Origin: Sphaerolaimus hirsutus
Lineage: Eukaryota; Nematoda; Chromadorea; Monhysterida; Sphaerolaimidae
Direction: 5' to 3'
NCBI GenBank assembly: GCA_964036195.1
Contig: OZ038453.1
Location: forward strand, 14,359,206-14,423,205
DNA length: 64,000 nucleotides
Position numbers and translations under genes: made by a program. Numbering within the stretch: the stretch's first letter is position 1; the number at the start of each line of letters is the position of its first letter. Below, one piece after another: positions 12,001 to 22,500 of this stretch. Below the pieces are notes generated by a model that was not told where the DNA came from, did not search any database, and worked only from the letters and a program-made list of their open reading frames with translations.

Positions 12001-13384
12001 ACATGATGAATCAATGTGTATCAGACAAATAACAATTGGTAGATATTACAGTTCATACTGATAAACTGATTGCTAAGGGCATGTTGCAAAAAAATAGAAT
12101 ATCAGCATTTTCTGGCTTCAAATTTAGCATTCCAACAAAAATGACATTATAAGTACTGTAGTTTTACTCATCTAATACAATTCTCAGATCAGATCAAGCA
12201 CATCAGATCAATCATAAATATCTCAAAATGAAAATGATAACTTTTTTTAGAGACACAATTTAGGTTCGATATATCGAAAAAATGGTCGATATTCGATATC
12301 GATATTCGATATTTTTTCAAAATTTTCGATATCGATATTCGATATTCAATATTTTTTCAAAATTTTCGATATCGATATTCGATATTAAAAAATGGTCGAT
12401 ATCCGATATTCGATATTCGACACGATATATCGTTTGAACCCTAATAATAGCCAGAAAAATTGACTCGGGATAGATAAATAGTTTGAGCGTTTGGGGTGGG
12501 GTGGTTACCCCCAAACCCCCACACTGAACCCCTACCACCCGCCCAATCGGAAACCCCCTCAATTCACCCCGTTTCCCAGACCCACCATGCGCCACTGGTC
12601 GCGCTATTGGATGTCGGTCTATTCTGACGGGTCGCTGTACCTCTACCCGGCTAGATTTTCCGCCAATGTCCAAAGTGGTTTCAAGGTTTTCGGCAAGGAA
12701 ATGTGGCGCCGCAGAAACGCCTACAGGGTGGTTCATTTGAAAGCGCACTCTTTAGATGGGTGGATGGCTATTTGTTGCGCTGAAGGGAAGAGACCCGATT
12801 TGTTTATGGTGCAGAAACCGGATTCGGGTTTGTTTTGGATCGGATTTTTTTTGGGATTGTGGGATTTTTAAAAAATCTGTGTGTGCGCCGGTCCAATCTT
12901 GAGATGAAAACTGGAATTCTTATTGCAGAGGTCTCCAATGGGGGGGTGCAGGTTAATCAGCCACCCATGGGGGGGTGCAGGTTAATCAGCCACCCAAGGG
13001 CGGAGCCAGGGGGACAGCCGCATAAATTTCATCACCATTTTGGCTCAAAAAGCGTAGATTGTATAATGTTTTTTCTGGGTTTTCCGCATTTACCGGCTTT
13101 GTACACTTCGTATGCAAAATCGAATTTGCACAATCACAACTGTATGATGATTGTTCCCTGCATATCGGCGTGCCCATTAAACAAATAACCAGGCATGTTT
13201 CACCACACCATCACACATTGGTACATAACTCTCACGCTTACCGTAACCCTTGTAATTTGCAGGTTATGTCTACAAAATCCGCGCCGGCACCCAAGCGAAT
13301 GCTTTGTTGTGGGTCGAGGCGATACAACGTGCCGCGGCGCTGTTAAAGCCAAAAGTCCCGGAGAATCTCATCTCGTTGGATTGA
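61..13384 (+). CDS. RALGPS: RALGPS-type Ral guanine-nucleotide exchange factor (RasGEF + PH), 14 exons
   Basis: Predicted exons: 61-133, 1910-2073, 2716-2852, 4477-4606, 5160-5303, 5748-5862, 7017-7110, 7188-7400, 7664-7846, 8368-8546, 8995-9104, 9495-9640, 12580-12827, 13263-13384. All junctions are GT-AG and all phases agree; the total is 2058 nt, 685 residues plus stop. The family activates Ral GTPases at membranes. The RasGEF domain fills exons 2-7, with seen motifs TFDVLKVDFDQLAGQITLLD, RRFNHV, VISGLRSLPVHRL, PCVPYLGLYLTDL and LMNNLLRVLAD. A central low-complexity linker holds a proline run (KPPPPV), a candidate SH3 ligand as in vertebrate RALGPS, and GHRKAHSLG. A PH domain fills exons 12-14 (RHWSRYWMSVYSDG, then YKIRAGTQANALLWVEA). 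The end NLISLD resembles the family C-terminus. The start is the first ATG after an in-frame TAA at 28-30; an upstream exon outside the window cannot be excluded. The length is somewhat above vertebrate RALGPS (about 560-580 residues), mostly in the linker. Confidence 0.93.
572..595. mobile_element. solo end of a CAGGGGTCTCC-type element
   Basis: CCCCCTAGGAGACCCCTG matches the right tip of the element at 56570-57072. A second solo tip is at 7608-7627. No partner end is nearby. Confidence 0.4.
880..1629. mobile_element. hAT-like element with TCGATATCG arms
   Basis: The TIR TAGGGTTGGGACGATAT is exact at both ends, flanked by the exact 8-bp duplication GTCATGAG (872-879 and 1630-1637). Both arms are dense in TCGATATCGAA words. 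The core has no coding potential. It lies in RALGPS intron 1, inside an older AAACGTAAA-rich element spanning roughly 765-1853. Non-autonomous. Confidence 0.9.
2914..3103. mobile_element. TA-flanked MITE, TACTCGGCGGAC family
   Basis: Ends TGCTCGGTGGACGTCACAC and GGTCCGCCGAGTA are inverted, flanked by TA. The subterminal word ATCCTACCATAAC and the internal TAATATTCCGTTTTT are shared with six other copies in the window. RALGPS intron 3. Confidence 0.75.
3280..4390 (+). repeat. direct duplication of a unit of about 510 bp in RALGPS intron 3
   Basis: Sequence around 3500-3870 recurs at about 4005-4390. Shared stretches include GACTTTTCGAG, GGGCTG(C/T)G(A/C)AATGCACA, CCCCTCAAATAA, TACTGTAAGTAT and TTTTGTTCGCGTTTTGCGGC. 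A third, more decayed copy is visible from about 3280. Copy order is direct. The last copy ends about 90 bp before exon 4. Confidence 0.65.
4922..5105. mobile_element. TA-flanked MITE, TACTCGGCGGAC family
   Basis: TIR TACTCGGCGGAC and its degenerate inverse TCCGCCCAGTA, flanked by TA at both sides. Internal inverted words include CTACCATA and TATTATGATGAAAAA. It ends 54 bp before RALGPS exon 5. Confidence 0.75.
5983..6750. mobile_element. hAT-like element with GGTGCCCAAGTA arms
   Basis: Flanked by the exact 8-bp duplication ATCCTAAC (5975-5982 and 6751-6758). The left arm is an array of CGGTGCCCAAGTACGCC words and the right arm is the same array inverted. A younger TA-flanked MITE (6271-6433) sits in the middle. 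RALGPS intron 6. Confidence 0.85.
6271..6433. mobile_element. TA-flanked MITE nested in the 5983-6750 element
   Basis: TACTCGGCGGA at the left and TCCGCCGAGTA at the right, both flanked by TA, with the family words GATGAATAAAATC and GTTATGGTAGG inside. Confidence 0.8.
7948..8050. repeat. TACGCACATA-CCCGG array
   Basis: A run of GGTACGCACATA-type words separated by CCCGG, ending ACTGGTGCTATGTGG. The same words recur at 32650-32745, 34378-34580, 46690-46850 and 47260-47425, often as palindromes. The inverted TIR CCTCCTACGCACATA is visible at 7950 and 34555. No clear duplication was found. Confidence 0.55.
9115..9250. repeat. low-complexity TTTG and G-run tract in RALGPS intron 11
   Basis: (TTTG)n followed by GGGGGTGGGGG, TGGGGGGGG and GGGGGGGG runs. 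The protein frames across it are shadows of the repeat. Confidence 0.6.
9730..9966. mobile_element. palindromic element with GAAGTGAGAAGTAAAATGGC words
   Basis: The left arm (CACATTGAGAAGTGAGAAG, AAATGGCAAATGCGAAGTGA) is matched by its inverse ending CTTCTCACTTCTCAATTTG. Tips resemble CAGGTGCTATTTCCGC and CTGGGGCCAGTTAGGC, as in related elements at 43563-44328 and 57726-58010. The duplication is not clear. Confidence 0.6.
10708..11414. mobile_element. hAT MITE with CAGTGGCGTAGCCAGG ends (nest level 3)
   Basis: TIR CAGTGGCGTAGCCAGG at both ends, flanked by the exact duplication AATTTAAA (10700-10707 and 11415-11422). G- and C-runs follow the tips. This TIR type is widespread among animal hAT MITEs (established knowledge). 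The related element at 45431-45948 has GGACGTATCCAGG. Confidence 0.92.
10953..11183. mobile_element. palindromic insert with CTATTCCGCA words (nest level 4)
   Basis: A hairpin of CCTATTCCGCACATCGGCC and CATTTTGGC words with its inverse, bounded by ACAGCGAC at 10945-10952 and 11184-11191. The tips are imperfect, so the exact edge could shift by a few bases. Confidence 0.75.
12935..13005 (+). repeat. short tandem duplication in RALGPS intron 13
   Basis: GGGGGGTGCAGGTTAATCAG followed by CCACCCA occurs twice back to back. Immediately after it, GGGCGGAGCCAGGGGG resembles a lone GGCGTAGCCAGG-type hAT tip. Confidence 0.6.
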
Positions 13385-13618
13385 TTGAAATGTGGCATTT
13401 TTAAGTGTTTTGAGTGACTTTTTTGCAACGATTTTTTTTGTTGTCGCGGAAGTTCGTACCGTTTTTGTATAGAGATGTTGCGAAAAAACGTTCAGAACTT
13501 TTGCCACAACCACAGTTCAACAATGCACCTTGTCAATTTAATTACTATTTACGCTAAAACATCTTCCGCACTTAAAACTTCTATTGGCTTTGAAAAAATA
13601 TTTAAAAATATTAGTCTG

Positions 13619-13624
13619 AATAAA
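13619..13624 (+). terminator. candidate polyadenylation signal of the RALGPS gene
   Basis: AATAAA lies 235 bp after the stop codon, followed by GT-rich sequence (TTGTGTGTTCTC). It is placed as expected for the 3' end of the upstream gene; there is no transcript support. Confidence 0.5.
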
Positions 13625-13699
13625 GAAAACATATTATTGTGTGTTCTCAACATATTTTTTTATCCATCAAAATATGGTACTATTCCATTCAAGCATAAA

Positions 13700-14690
13700 T
13701 CCCCTGAATAAGTGCTGATAGATGGGAAAATCTGCGGAAATTTAGATGTGCACATCTAAATCTTACTATTTTTCTGTGTTTTGTCGATAATACTCAATTT
13801 TATGACATCATCTCATGCTTGTTGTAAGCTAGTTTTCTTTGTAAATGCGTTTGATGGTTGCATTAAAATCGAAGTGTTGTGTGTTTTATTTATTGTCCGC
13901 TCTCACTGTATGACAGTTTATACGATATTGACCTATTCGATGCCATTTTGTTTTAAATATGTTTTTATTTTTTATACGCACAAACAAATTCACGCACTTG
14001 CCTTTTTGCATTTTCTTCTCGACGCTTAATGCTATTTAAAAAGTCAGTTTGTTTTTTAAAAAGGTAGTATTTATCCGTTTAGTTAAATTAGTTGTCTCAA
14101 TGTTTTTTTGCCATGCTTCAAAAGCATCAATTCAGCTTAGGCAGTCGTTTCATTATAAAGACTTTCATTGCAGCTTTTTGGTTGAAGCCAGTCTTGCACC
14201 ACTGATATTGAAAGTTCAAATGTTAATTTATGCTATTTTTCGTAAATTATAATGCTGCTAATATACACCAATCAATAGGTGCTTTGTTCGTTTTTTCAAA
14301 AATAAAGCTTGATTTTGTGGTGGACTATGAATTTTGGGATAAAATCTTTGTGAAAGAAACGGCGCAAGAAAGTAAATACCTAGGTAGGAATCTGTATACT
14401 ATCTGTATACTGCCCACCCCAGCAAAAGTGACGCTTTCAAGTGGCTTGGGTGACTATTTTGGCATTTGATGTCTGCCGTCATGCGAGCCTGCGCATCATC
14501 ATTGCGTCGATGCGCTCACATCACAAATAACTCGGTCCCCCAAAGTGTACATTTACTTGTGGCCGTCACTTTCAATTTAGGCTGGCGGCACAACCCTTTG
14601 CGTCTTTGTGTGGACTGCACAAAATCACCCAGCAGATAATCCGGTATTTATGCATGCAACATTTCTGTATGCACACGTTTTTCACATAAT
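13700..14690. other. intergenic stretch without recognised feature
   Basis: AT-rich sequence between the RALGPS 3' end and the palindromic element at 14695. Short open frames exist on the plus strand, but none shows family resemblance, splice context or codon bias. Confidence 0.5.
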
Positions 14691-14694
14691 ATTA

Positions 14695-15606
14695 GGTTGT
14701 AAACTAAATAACCTTAATTTTTTGCGATTTCACATTCATGCGTCCCATTCTGTTGTAAATTGGCGGATATTAATAACATTCTAGTATGTTGGGGTTTGGG
14801 GTTGGGGCTATGACGAAAAAAATTTGTTTCCTCGAATAATCCCCCAGTCCCGAGATAAGGGGGGTCTTTGAAAAGGTGTTCATTTTGAATAGTTGATCAG
14901 GATGTTGGACGGATATTTGAAGCTCCATACATCAGCCATTTCTGGGCCGATTTGGGTCGATCAACGTTTAAAATGATCAGTAAAACTCGCGGATTTCATT
15001 TTTGTGATCGGATTAGTGATGCAAGTTAAGCAAATCTTCTCCCATCGAAGTGCGTCAAGGATATGGATATGGAGAAGTTGCATTCCTGCCGCTTAATGTG
15101 GTTACCTATTTCTATAGTTAGGAGGCTAAAGTTCAAAGCGCTATAACGTTTTATTGGTAAGAGATATTGAGCAAAAAAATTTTGCGTCAGATGGATTCTC
15201 TTTATCTAAAGTTTATGATAGCATGGTCAGAAACACAAATTTCTGGTGTTGAAAAACCGGGTCAAATCAGCATACAAAATTCAAACATCAATAATCCGAC
15301 CACAAAAATGGAATCTGTGGGTTTTACCGATCATTTTAAGAGTTGATCGATTCAAATCGGCCAAGAAATGGTCGATTTATGGAGCTTCAAAGTCAACGTC
15401 CCGATCGGCTATTCAAAATGACCACTTTTTTATAGACCCACCTTATCTCGGGACTGGGGGATTATTCGAGCAAACAAAAAGATTTCGTGATACCCCTAAC
15501 TCCAAACCCCAACATACTCGAACAGCATTAATATCCGTTAATGTACAACAGAATGGGACGCATGAATGTGAAATCGCAAAAAATTAAGGTTATTTAGTTT
15601 ACAACC
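14695..15606. mobile_element. 912-bp near-palindromic TA-flanked element
   Basis: The tip GGTTGTAAACTAAATAACC is exact at both ends, flanked by TA (14693-14694 and 15607-15608). The two arms stay alignable for about 330 bp each, including TCGAATAATCCCCCAGTCCC and CCGAGATAAGG, so the whole element can fold into one hairpin. TA duplication fits a Tc1/mariner-like MITE. Confidence 0.85.
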
Positions 15607-15623
15607 TAATACATAAACACAAA

Positions 15624-15837
15624 GGCGCACCGCACACTGAAAATTGGCCAAAAACGTTTTTTTTATTTACGCCCTGACGGATTTCTAGTCGGTTCGGACG
15701 TTTTATTTCCGAGAAGACTGAAAAACTACTGAAATTTGGGTCGGTTCGGACGATTTTGAATTCCACCCCTCGTCTTGATTCCGACCTTGCAAAAAACGTC
15801 CGAACCGCCGTTGCCATTTTTCAGTGTGCGGTGCGCC
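15624..15837. mobile_element. palindromic element with GGCGCACCGCACACTGAAAA ends
   Basis: The 20-base tip is exact in inverse at 15818-15837. Inner arms share TCGGTTCGGACG and CCAAAAACGT words. No target duplication was recognised. Confidence 0.7.
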
Positions 15838-16298
15838 ATTTGCGGAAGTGTTAACAATGATCGCAGCACACTCCCCACATTTTATCTGATCAGCTGTCAA
15901 TTATCGGATGGATTGAAATATTGTGAAAATTGAGTTAAGTACGGAATGCTCGGAATTGAGCAAAGTGTAAAATGTCATGCAAAGTGACAAAAGTCATGTA
16001 AGATGTAAGATGTCACGCAGTATCAAAGTCACAATATAGCGTGAAGGCTGTCGCAATGAGGCAAATACAAACAAGGAATGAGGCAACGACAAAGCCCTTT
16101 GATTTGTGCCGTCTCGACCCCTAACTACAGACGTCAAAGTTCACATTCATAAACCATTCCAAGCTAACTTACGGTGGGGCACGCAAAACAAAAGGTTCCC
16201 AAGCCAAGCCTGTGGCGTCTGTTTTGCCAGGGTGGGCAAGTATACATAACGGGGCAACATAGTTTTGTTTGTGTTTTGAGGTTTTTAGTAAAAAGCTA

Positions 16299-16496
16299 TA
16301 GTGATGTAAAAGCGTCATGGCGCTATTTTTGCTCGGCGCCAGGAACAAAATGCCTGGCGTTGGTGCGAGCGCCAAAGCAAAAAGCTCCCTATCGCTTCTG
16401 GCGTTTGGCGCCATTTTGCTCTGGCGCCATTGGCGCTTGGCGTTGGGGTTGAAAAAGCGCTATGGCGCCAAATTCCTGGCGCTTTTTGCATCACTA
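16299..16496. mobile_element. TAGTGATGTAAAA MITE with GGCGCCA words
   Basis: Ends TAGTGATGTAAAAGCG and CGCTTTTTGCATCACTA are inverse of each other. The core is a run of GGCGCCA and TGGCGCT words. Similar elements are at 24248-24341, about 30770-31177, about 40152-40325, about 52618-52697 and about 59890-60165. It ends 86 bp before the NEK9 start codon, so it may lie in the promoter or 5' UTR. Confidence 0.7.
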
Positions 16497-16582
16497 AAGC
16501 AAACGTTTCCATGGCAATACATTGATGCAAATGTCGACTGGGCGGGAAAATCGACCTAGCAAATCGACAACCCATCCAGAAA

Positions 16583-19500
16583 ATGACCGAAAATTCACAA
16601 AATCCATCACCGAATTTCGGTTGCGGCGATTTCAACGATGAAAATGTGGTCGAATATCAGCGGGTGCGAACTCTGGGAAGCGGCGCTTTTGGCAGTGCGG
16701 TTTTGTATAGAAAAGTGCAGGTGCGTAAAATTGATTTGGTCGAGCGCCGAGACTTTGTGCTAGCGCCGGTTTTACGAGCGCTCTGGCGGGGGTTTGGTGC
16801 AACGTTGACTGGTGCCACTCTCAAACCCTGTAAAATGTGAAATGTCCTGCAAATAGCCGAGCGTCATGTAAAATGGCAAACTGGGAGTACACCCTGGTGG
16901 CACTTCCGCACTGTGTGAAGTAAAATGTCATCGCATGTAAAAGATGTCAAGTGCCATGGGCCATGGCCAGGGTTGGCAAAATCTCAGAAAAAAATAAAAT
17001 GGAATATTCAAGAATAAAATAAAATAAAATAAAATGGAAAATATACGAATAAAAATAAAAATTGTATAAAAATTCGAATTTTTGTAAAATTGTATAAAAA
17101 TTCGTATTTTTGTAAAATTGTACAAAAATTCATATTTTTTTGTAAAATTTTATACCTACCAGAGTTTCTACCTGTTTATTCATGGATCTGGGAGCAGTCC
17201 CAAGTGTAAAGTGTCCAATGTCATGTAAAATGTCATGCAAAGTGTCAATTGTCATGACACATGTAAGGTCAAGTGTAAATTGTCATGACATGTAAAAAAT
17301 AAAGTATCAATTGTCAAGTAAATTGTGTCCAAATCTTATGTTTTATATCTAAATCTTATGTTTTGTATCCAAATTATGTTGTTGTTGTATTCAAATCTTA
17401 TGTGAACATTTGGATACAAAAACATAAGGTTTGGATACAAAACATACTATGGATACAAAAACACAAGATTTGGATACACAATTTACACTTTGCATGACAT
17501 TTGTCATGACAATTGCCACTTTGCTTGAAATTTGACATGTCACTTGACATTTTGCATGAGAATTGACACTTTACTTTATATTTGTCAAGACAATTGACAA
17601 ATTGCATTACATTTTACAAATGTGCCCAGCACACTCCACTAGTCCTTCTACTGAAAATGCAAATCATTCTTATCAATTATTGTAACGTTACACTTGCAGC
17701 TAGCTAACAATACATACTGCATGCAACTTTTGAAAAGTAAGGGAAAAATTTGTCACAGGTTTTTCATGTATAGGTCTAATTATAACATTTTTTTGGCCTT
17801 GCATGCATGATTCTGATTTTTTGTAAAATTTTTGTACAATTTTTGTAAAAATTTTGTAAAATGTGTCATTTTATTTTATTAATGACTTTTGGGAATAAAA
17901 TAAAATAAAATACAATGAAACAAGAATAAAATAAAAATAAAATAAAATTTTTATACAATTGTTATACAATTTTACTAAAATGAATTTTTATAAAACCAAC
18001 CCTGGCCATGGCATGTCAAAACAAAAGATTTTGTTACTGAAATTTTGACACTGCATGTCAATTGACAAATTTGACACTTGGTGGAAAGATTCCAGTGTCA
18101 CTGGTTGGAAAAGTGGCAAGTGTGACAGTAACACAAATCCAATTTCATCATCACTTCACATTTGTCACTTTTCCACTGCGGAATTAGCAGGTCCATTCAA
18201 TTGCAACGTTACAACTTCTACCTTGTCACAAATTTTTTTGAATTGTTTTTAATTGTTTCGTTAAAACTCTTTTCTTCGTTAAATCGCTTATACACGCAGA
18301 CAAATCAGCTTGTAGTTTGGAAGGAAGTTTCTGTTGTCAGCCTCAAAGGTTCAAATAGATTGAAGGAAATTGAGAATGAGATTGAACTACTGTCGATGCT
18401 GCACCATATCAATGTCGTTGCATATTTCCAACATTTTCTAGATGATGATAATGTATATATTGAGATGGAATACGCTGATAGTTAGATTTTTTCAAATTTT
18501 ATGGAAAATATTTTGATAAAAATATTCTCAATTTTTATCAATTTTCAGACGGGTCACTCTACCATTTGATTTCTAATTGCAATGGAAAATTAATGAGTGA
18601 ATCCAAAATATTGTGGTATTCAGTCCAGATTCTCAGTGCCCTGGAATACATTCATGATAGGAATATACTCCACAGGTTGGAATTTCTATTGGTGTACTAG
18701 GCGGACATGACACATACGTATTTCCTCGAAATACCCCCGCCCCCTCAAAATGGGCACTATGAATTTGTGGTCCGGGAAATGAATGCAAAACAGACGTTCA
18801 AAACACTTACTGTGTTGCATTAGAACATTGTTTATATTATCTACATCCTTGCATAAGGCTGTAAAAACTTATAACTGGTGGTTATTGTTGCATTTTTCAC
18901 GTTTTTCTCTCAAAATTCTCACTCTGAAAAAATAAACCCTCGGGGGGTAATTCGAGGAAATACGGTAGTATGGAAACCTACCAAAACCCATCTGAATGAT
19001 GAATCAAACATCATAGTACACATTTCACTCGTACTATGGAATAATTAATTTCAAAAATTATCACAAGATTTTATTCATTAGATTATGGTAGGATTATACA
19101 CATACTTTGCGCTCCGCTGAGTATTCATTTATAATTTGGAAAGGACTTGGGTACATTTTCCGTCACAAAACTCAGGGATATAAAGACACTAAACATTTTT
19201 ATGACAAAATCTGACCTATGCAAATTGGGTGACTTTGGTATGAGCAAATTGTTGGAAAATTCGCAGCTGCAAGCAAATACAGTTAGTGCCTTTGTTGAGT
19301 ATGATAAACTAAAAGCTTTCGACATTTGTGAGCACTATATTGTAAATATTTACTCAAATAATTCCCTGGAATTTTTTTGTCAGACTTTTCAGGATGGGGG
19401 GGGGGGTATTTTTCCCCACTAATCTAACAGGGGGGTCATTATTCAGGGGGGAATTATTCAAAAGGGGGAAATCAGTTGAGTAAATATAGTATTTTGGTAA

Positions 19501-22500
19501 CATTTTTCAAAGCATGAATAAATACATGCCAGGTTGTTGGTACTCCATATTATATGAGCCCAGAAATGATCAAGGGAGAAAAGTGGGTTATGTTCAAGTA
19601 AAGTCGGCGGACTTTGCACCCTACAAAATCGGAGAGTTAGAATTCGCTCGTGAATAGAGCGAACAAAGAAACTTGTGTCCCACGCGGACGCTAGAAATTG
19701 AAAAAGAAAATCATATTAAAAGAAAAATGGACGTTTCGCTGCATCCGTGCGTGCCACGTCCTAGTTATCTACATTTTCAACGTTGCTCGTAAAGAATTTG
19801 ACTGTTCAAACTACCGTTTTACCGTTAAAACTACCGTTTTCGTTTTTATTTTATTTTTCATTCGTTGGCTCCGTTCCAACAGAAGAGAACTTGGCAGCCG
19901 GCCAAAATTTCGAAATCCGCTATTAATATGAATAAAATAGGCTCACAATAGCTATATAACTATGTATATAAACAAAAATAGCGATTATGAGGGTGGAAAT
20001 TGGCAAAGCGAAGCAAATTTTAACGATTTTTAGCTAACTTTCAGTTTTAACTCTCATTTGTATAACTGGTAACTGGGATAAGGGCCAAGTTTTCATACGT
20101 GACCCGATCTATTCCAATGGTTAAAATATTGCGTCACAATACCTAATGCCGTCATGCACTCTCCACTGGAGAGACTGACGCAAATGTTTGTAGGGCGATA
20201 CGTCTGCCGACTTTATCTGTGTATTGTAATAATATTTATGTTTTTGGAAGCATCTAAATATAAACATTACCACATTCATAATTTAGTTACAATGACAAAT
20301 CTGACATGTGGGCATTTGGCTGTGTGTTGCATGAAATGTGCACCCTGGAGAAAACGTTCATGGCGTCTGTCAGTTGGGTTCATTTCTAAATTTTCAAGTT
20401 CAATTTCGTGTCTTAAAGTTGCATATGTATCTTTTTTCTGCAGAACACGCTCAAATTGGCCTCAATGATTATGAGATGTGATGTAAAGGCAATTGATGAA
20501 TCCTACTCTGAATGCTTGATGACAATTATCTACAATTGTTTGAAAATGGCAGGGTTTTTTGCTATCTACAATCCAAAAAAAACAATAATAACATACAAAC
20601 TACCATTAAAAATGCAGCGCTCAAATGAGAGGTCTTCTGCTGCAGAAATTCTAGCAGATCCTCTATTTACACAGCTGAAAGAGTGAGTAAACACCAAAGT
20701 TGTTAAAAGGTACGTACGTTTACTCGAAAAATACGCGTACGCGAGTACGCGGTAAATACGTTTACATATACTTTTAAAAAAAGTAACGTACTCACCTGTA
20801 CGCGTACGTTTTTGAAGCATACGCGTAAAGAAAACGTGTGAAGTCAATATGGGACATATTTATAAGGTGACTACACTGCAATGTACTCTATTTCCTCGAA
20901 ATACCCCTCGAAATTGTTTCATAGTGTTAATTTTGAGGGGTGGGGTTAAACAAGGGTATTTCGAGGGGGGTTTATTACTTCGCCAGAATGTTTTGGAACT
21001 ATCAGTGCTAATTCGTTGTTTGTCATGTACGCTGAGGTAGAAAATATTCACCATGTACAAGAGTATACCTACCTAGGTATGTATTTATAGAGTTACCTAT
21101 GTAAGTATGTAGGTATTTATGAAAATATAGATGGTATATAAACCCTGTTCTAACGCGACTCCGTCATTGTTTAACGTGTGTTCTGCATTTCACAGAACAC
21201 AAACTGAAGGTTTTGTTATATACGTTCTTTTTACACTCAATTTGGGGGGGGGGTTCGACGGGGGTCTATTAGGTAATTTGTAGTGGCCATTTTGAGTGGG
21301 GTCCTTCGAAAACGTACTCAGTTCTACATATTCTATGAAGAAAAGTGCTCGCTTTTGCAATTTACTGGGAATAAATTTTGTACTCGCATTTACGCGTACG
21401 TACGAGTAAAAGAAAAGTATTTTACGTTTTCTATACTTTTTGATGAGTAAAATAAAAATACTTTACGTTTACATATACTTTTTTTAAAAGTTCAGTAATT
21501 CTAACATCTCTGGTAAACACATCCTACCAAGTCAACCTCATTTTACACTTCCACAGTCAAATCACTTAAGCAAAAACCATTATCAGGCAGCACTTGGCAC
21601 TGTGCCAGAACAGTACACTGTCAGCTGGGGCTATCGCTGACATCAGGAGACACACCAGCACAGCGAGCACTGATACAGTATCCACAAGTGTCACTTCACT
21701 CAGTGCCAGTGTGCATAGTGCTGACACGCAGGTGGGGAATGCTTCTCGGGAGAATTAAGACTTTTTTTATCTACTTAGTTTTGAGGAGTATTGTATTTAT
21801 TTTTATTGCCAAATTCCTTTGCAGGTGTTCACCTTTGGATGTGGGAGGCCTGGAATGCAAAAGTTATTGCATGACAGCTTACCAAAATGTTGCATACGCG
21901 TGGCACTGGGTGCACATCACGCAGCTTTTATCACAGCTGAGATGCAATTATATACATGCAATGTGTGCACAAGGATATTTTTAAAAAATGTTGAAAGTAT
22001 GAATAAAATATGTACATCTAAAATGACGTGATAATTAACAGATGCACTGTGAGCCAGCAATCAACATGAAATCATTTGGTCAACTTGGTTTTGGAATTGT
22101 ATCAGCACTGTGCAAAATGCCTACACTTGTTGGGGCCTTTGCAAAGCACAGGATTACTCAAGTTGCATGTGGTTTTGAATTTACCATTTGCATGGATGGT
22201 AAAAATATTTGTAACTTACATGTTCAATACTTTCAGGTATTTTGAATTTATCAGTCTTTTGTCAATTTTATTGCCATCCCCCACAGAATGTGGCAGTGTC
22301 TTCACATTTGGCTCCAATCACTGTGGCACACTTGGTATTGGGCAAGATGCTGCCATGACAGCAGTACCAATTGAAGTGGAGTTCTTCAAGTTAATAGATT
22401 TTTGACAATTTTCATGCTGTGCTTGAACCAACAGCAATGAAATATGTCCTCAAATTTCAAGGGAGCACCCAGCAAAGCTTCTATCAGCTGGTGATTATCA

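Larger units (their letters stand above)
10245..12443. mobile_element. hAT-like element with TCGATATCG arms, host of a nested stack
   Basis: TIR TAGGGTTCAAACGATAT at both ends, flanked by the exact duplication ATAATAGC (10237-10244 and 12444-12451). The arms are TCGATATTCGATAT arrays. The left arm is split at 10330 by the 1430-bp element 10331-11760. RALGPS intron 12. Confidence 0.92.

Noticed and set aside
16169-16635. Overlapping open frames on both strands around the NEK9 start
   Set aside because: They run through the GGCGCCA palindrome 16299-16496 and show no family similarity. Only the frame from 16583 continues into the kinase glycine loop.
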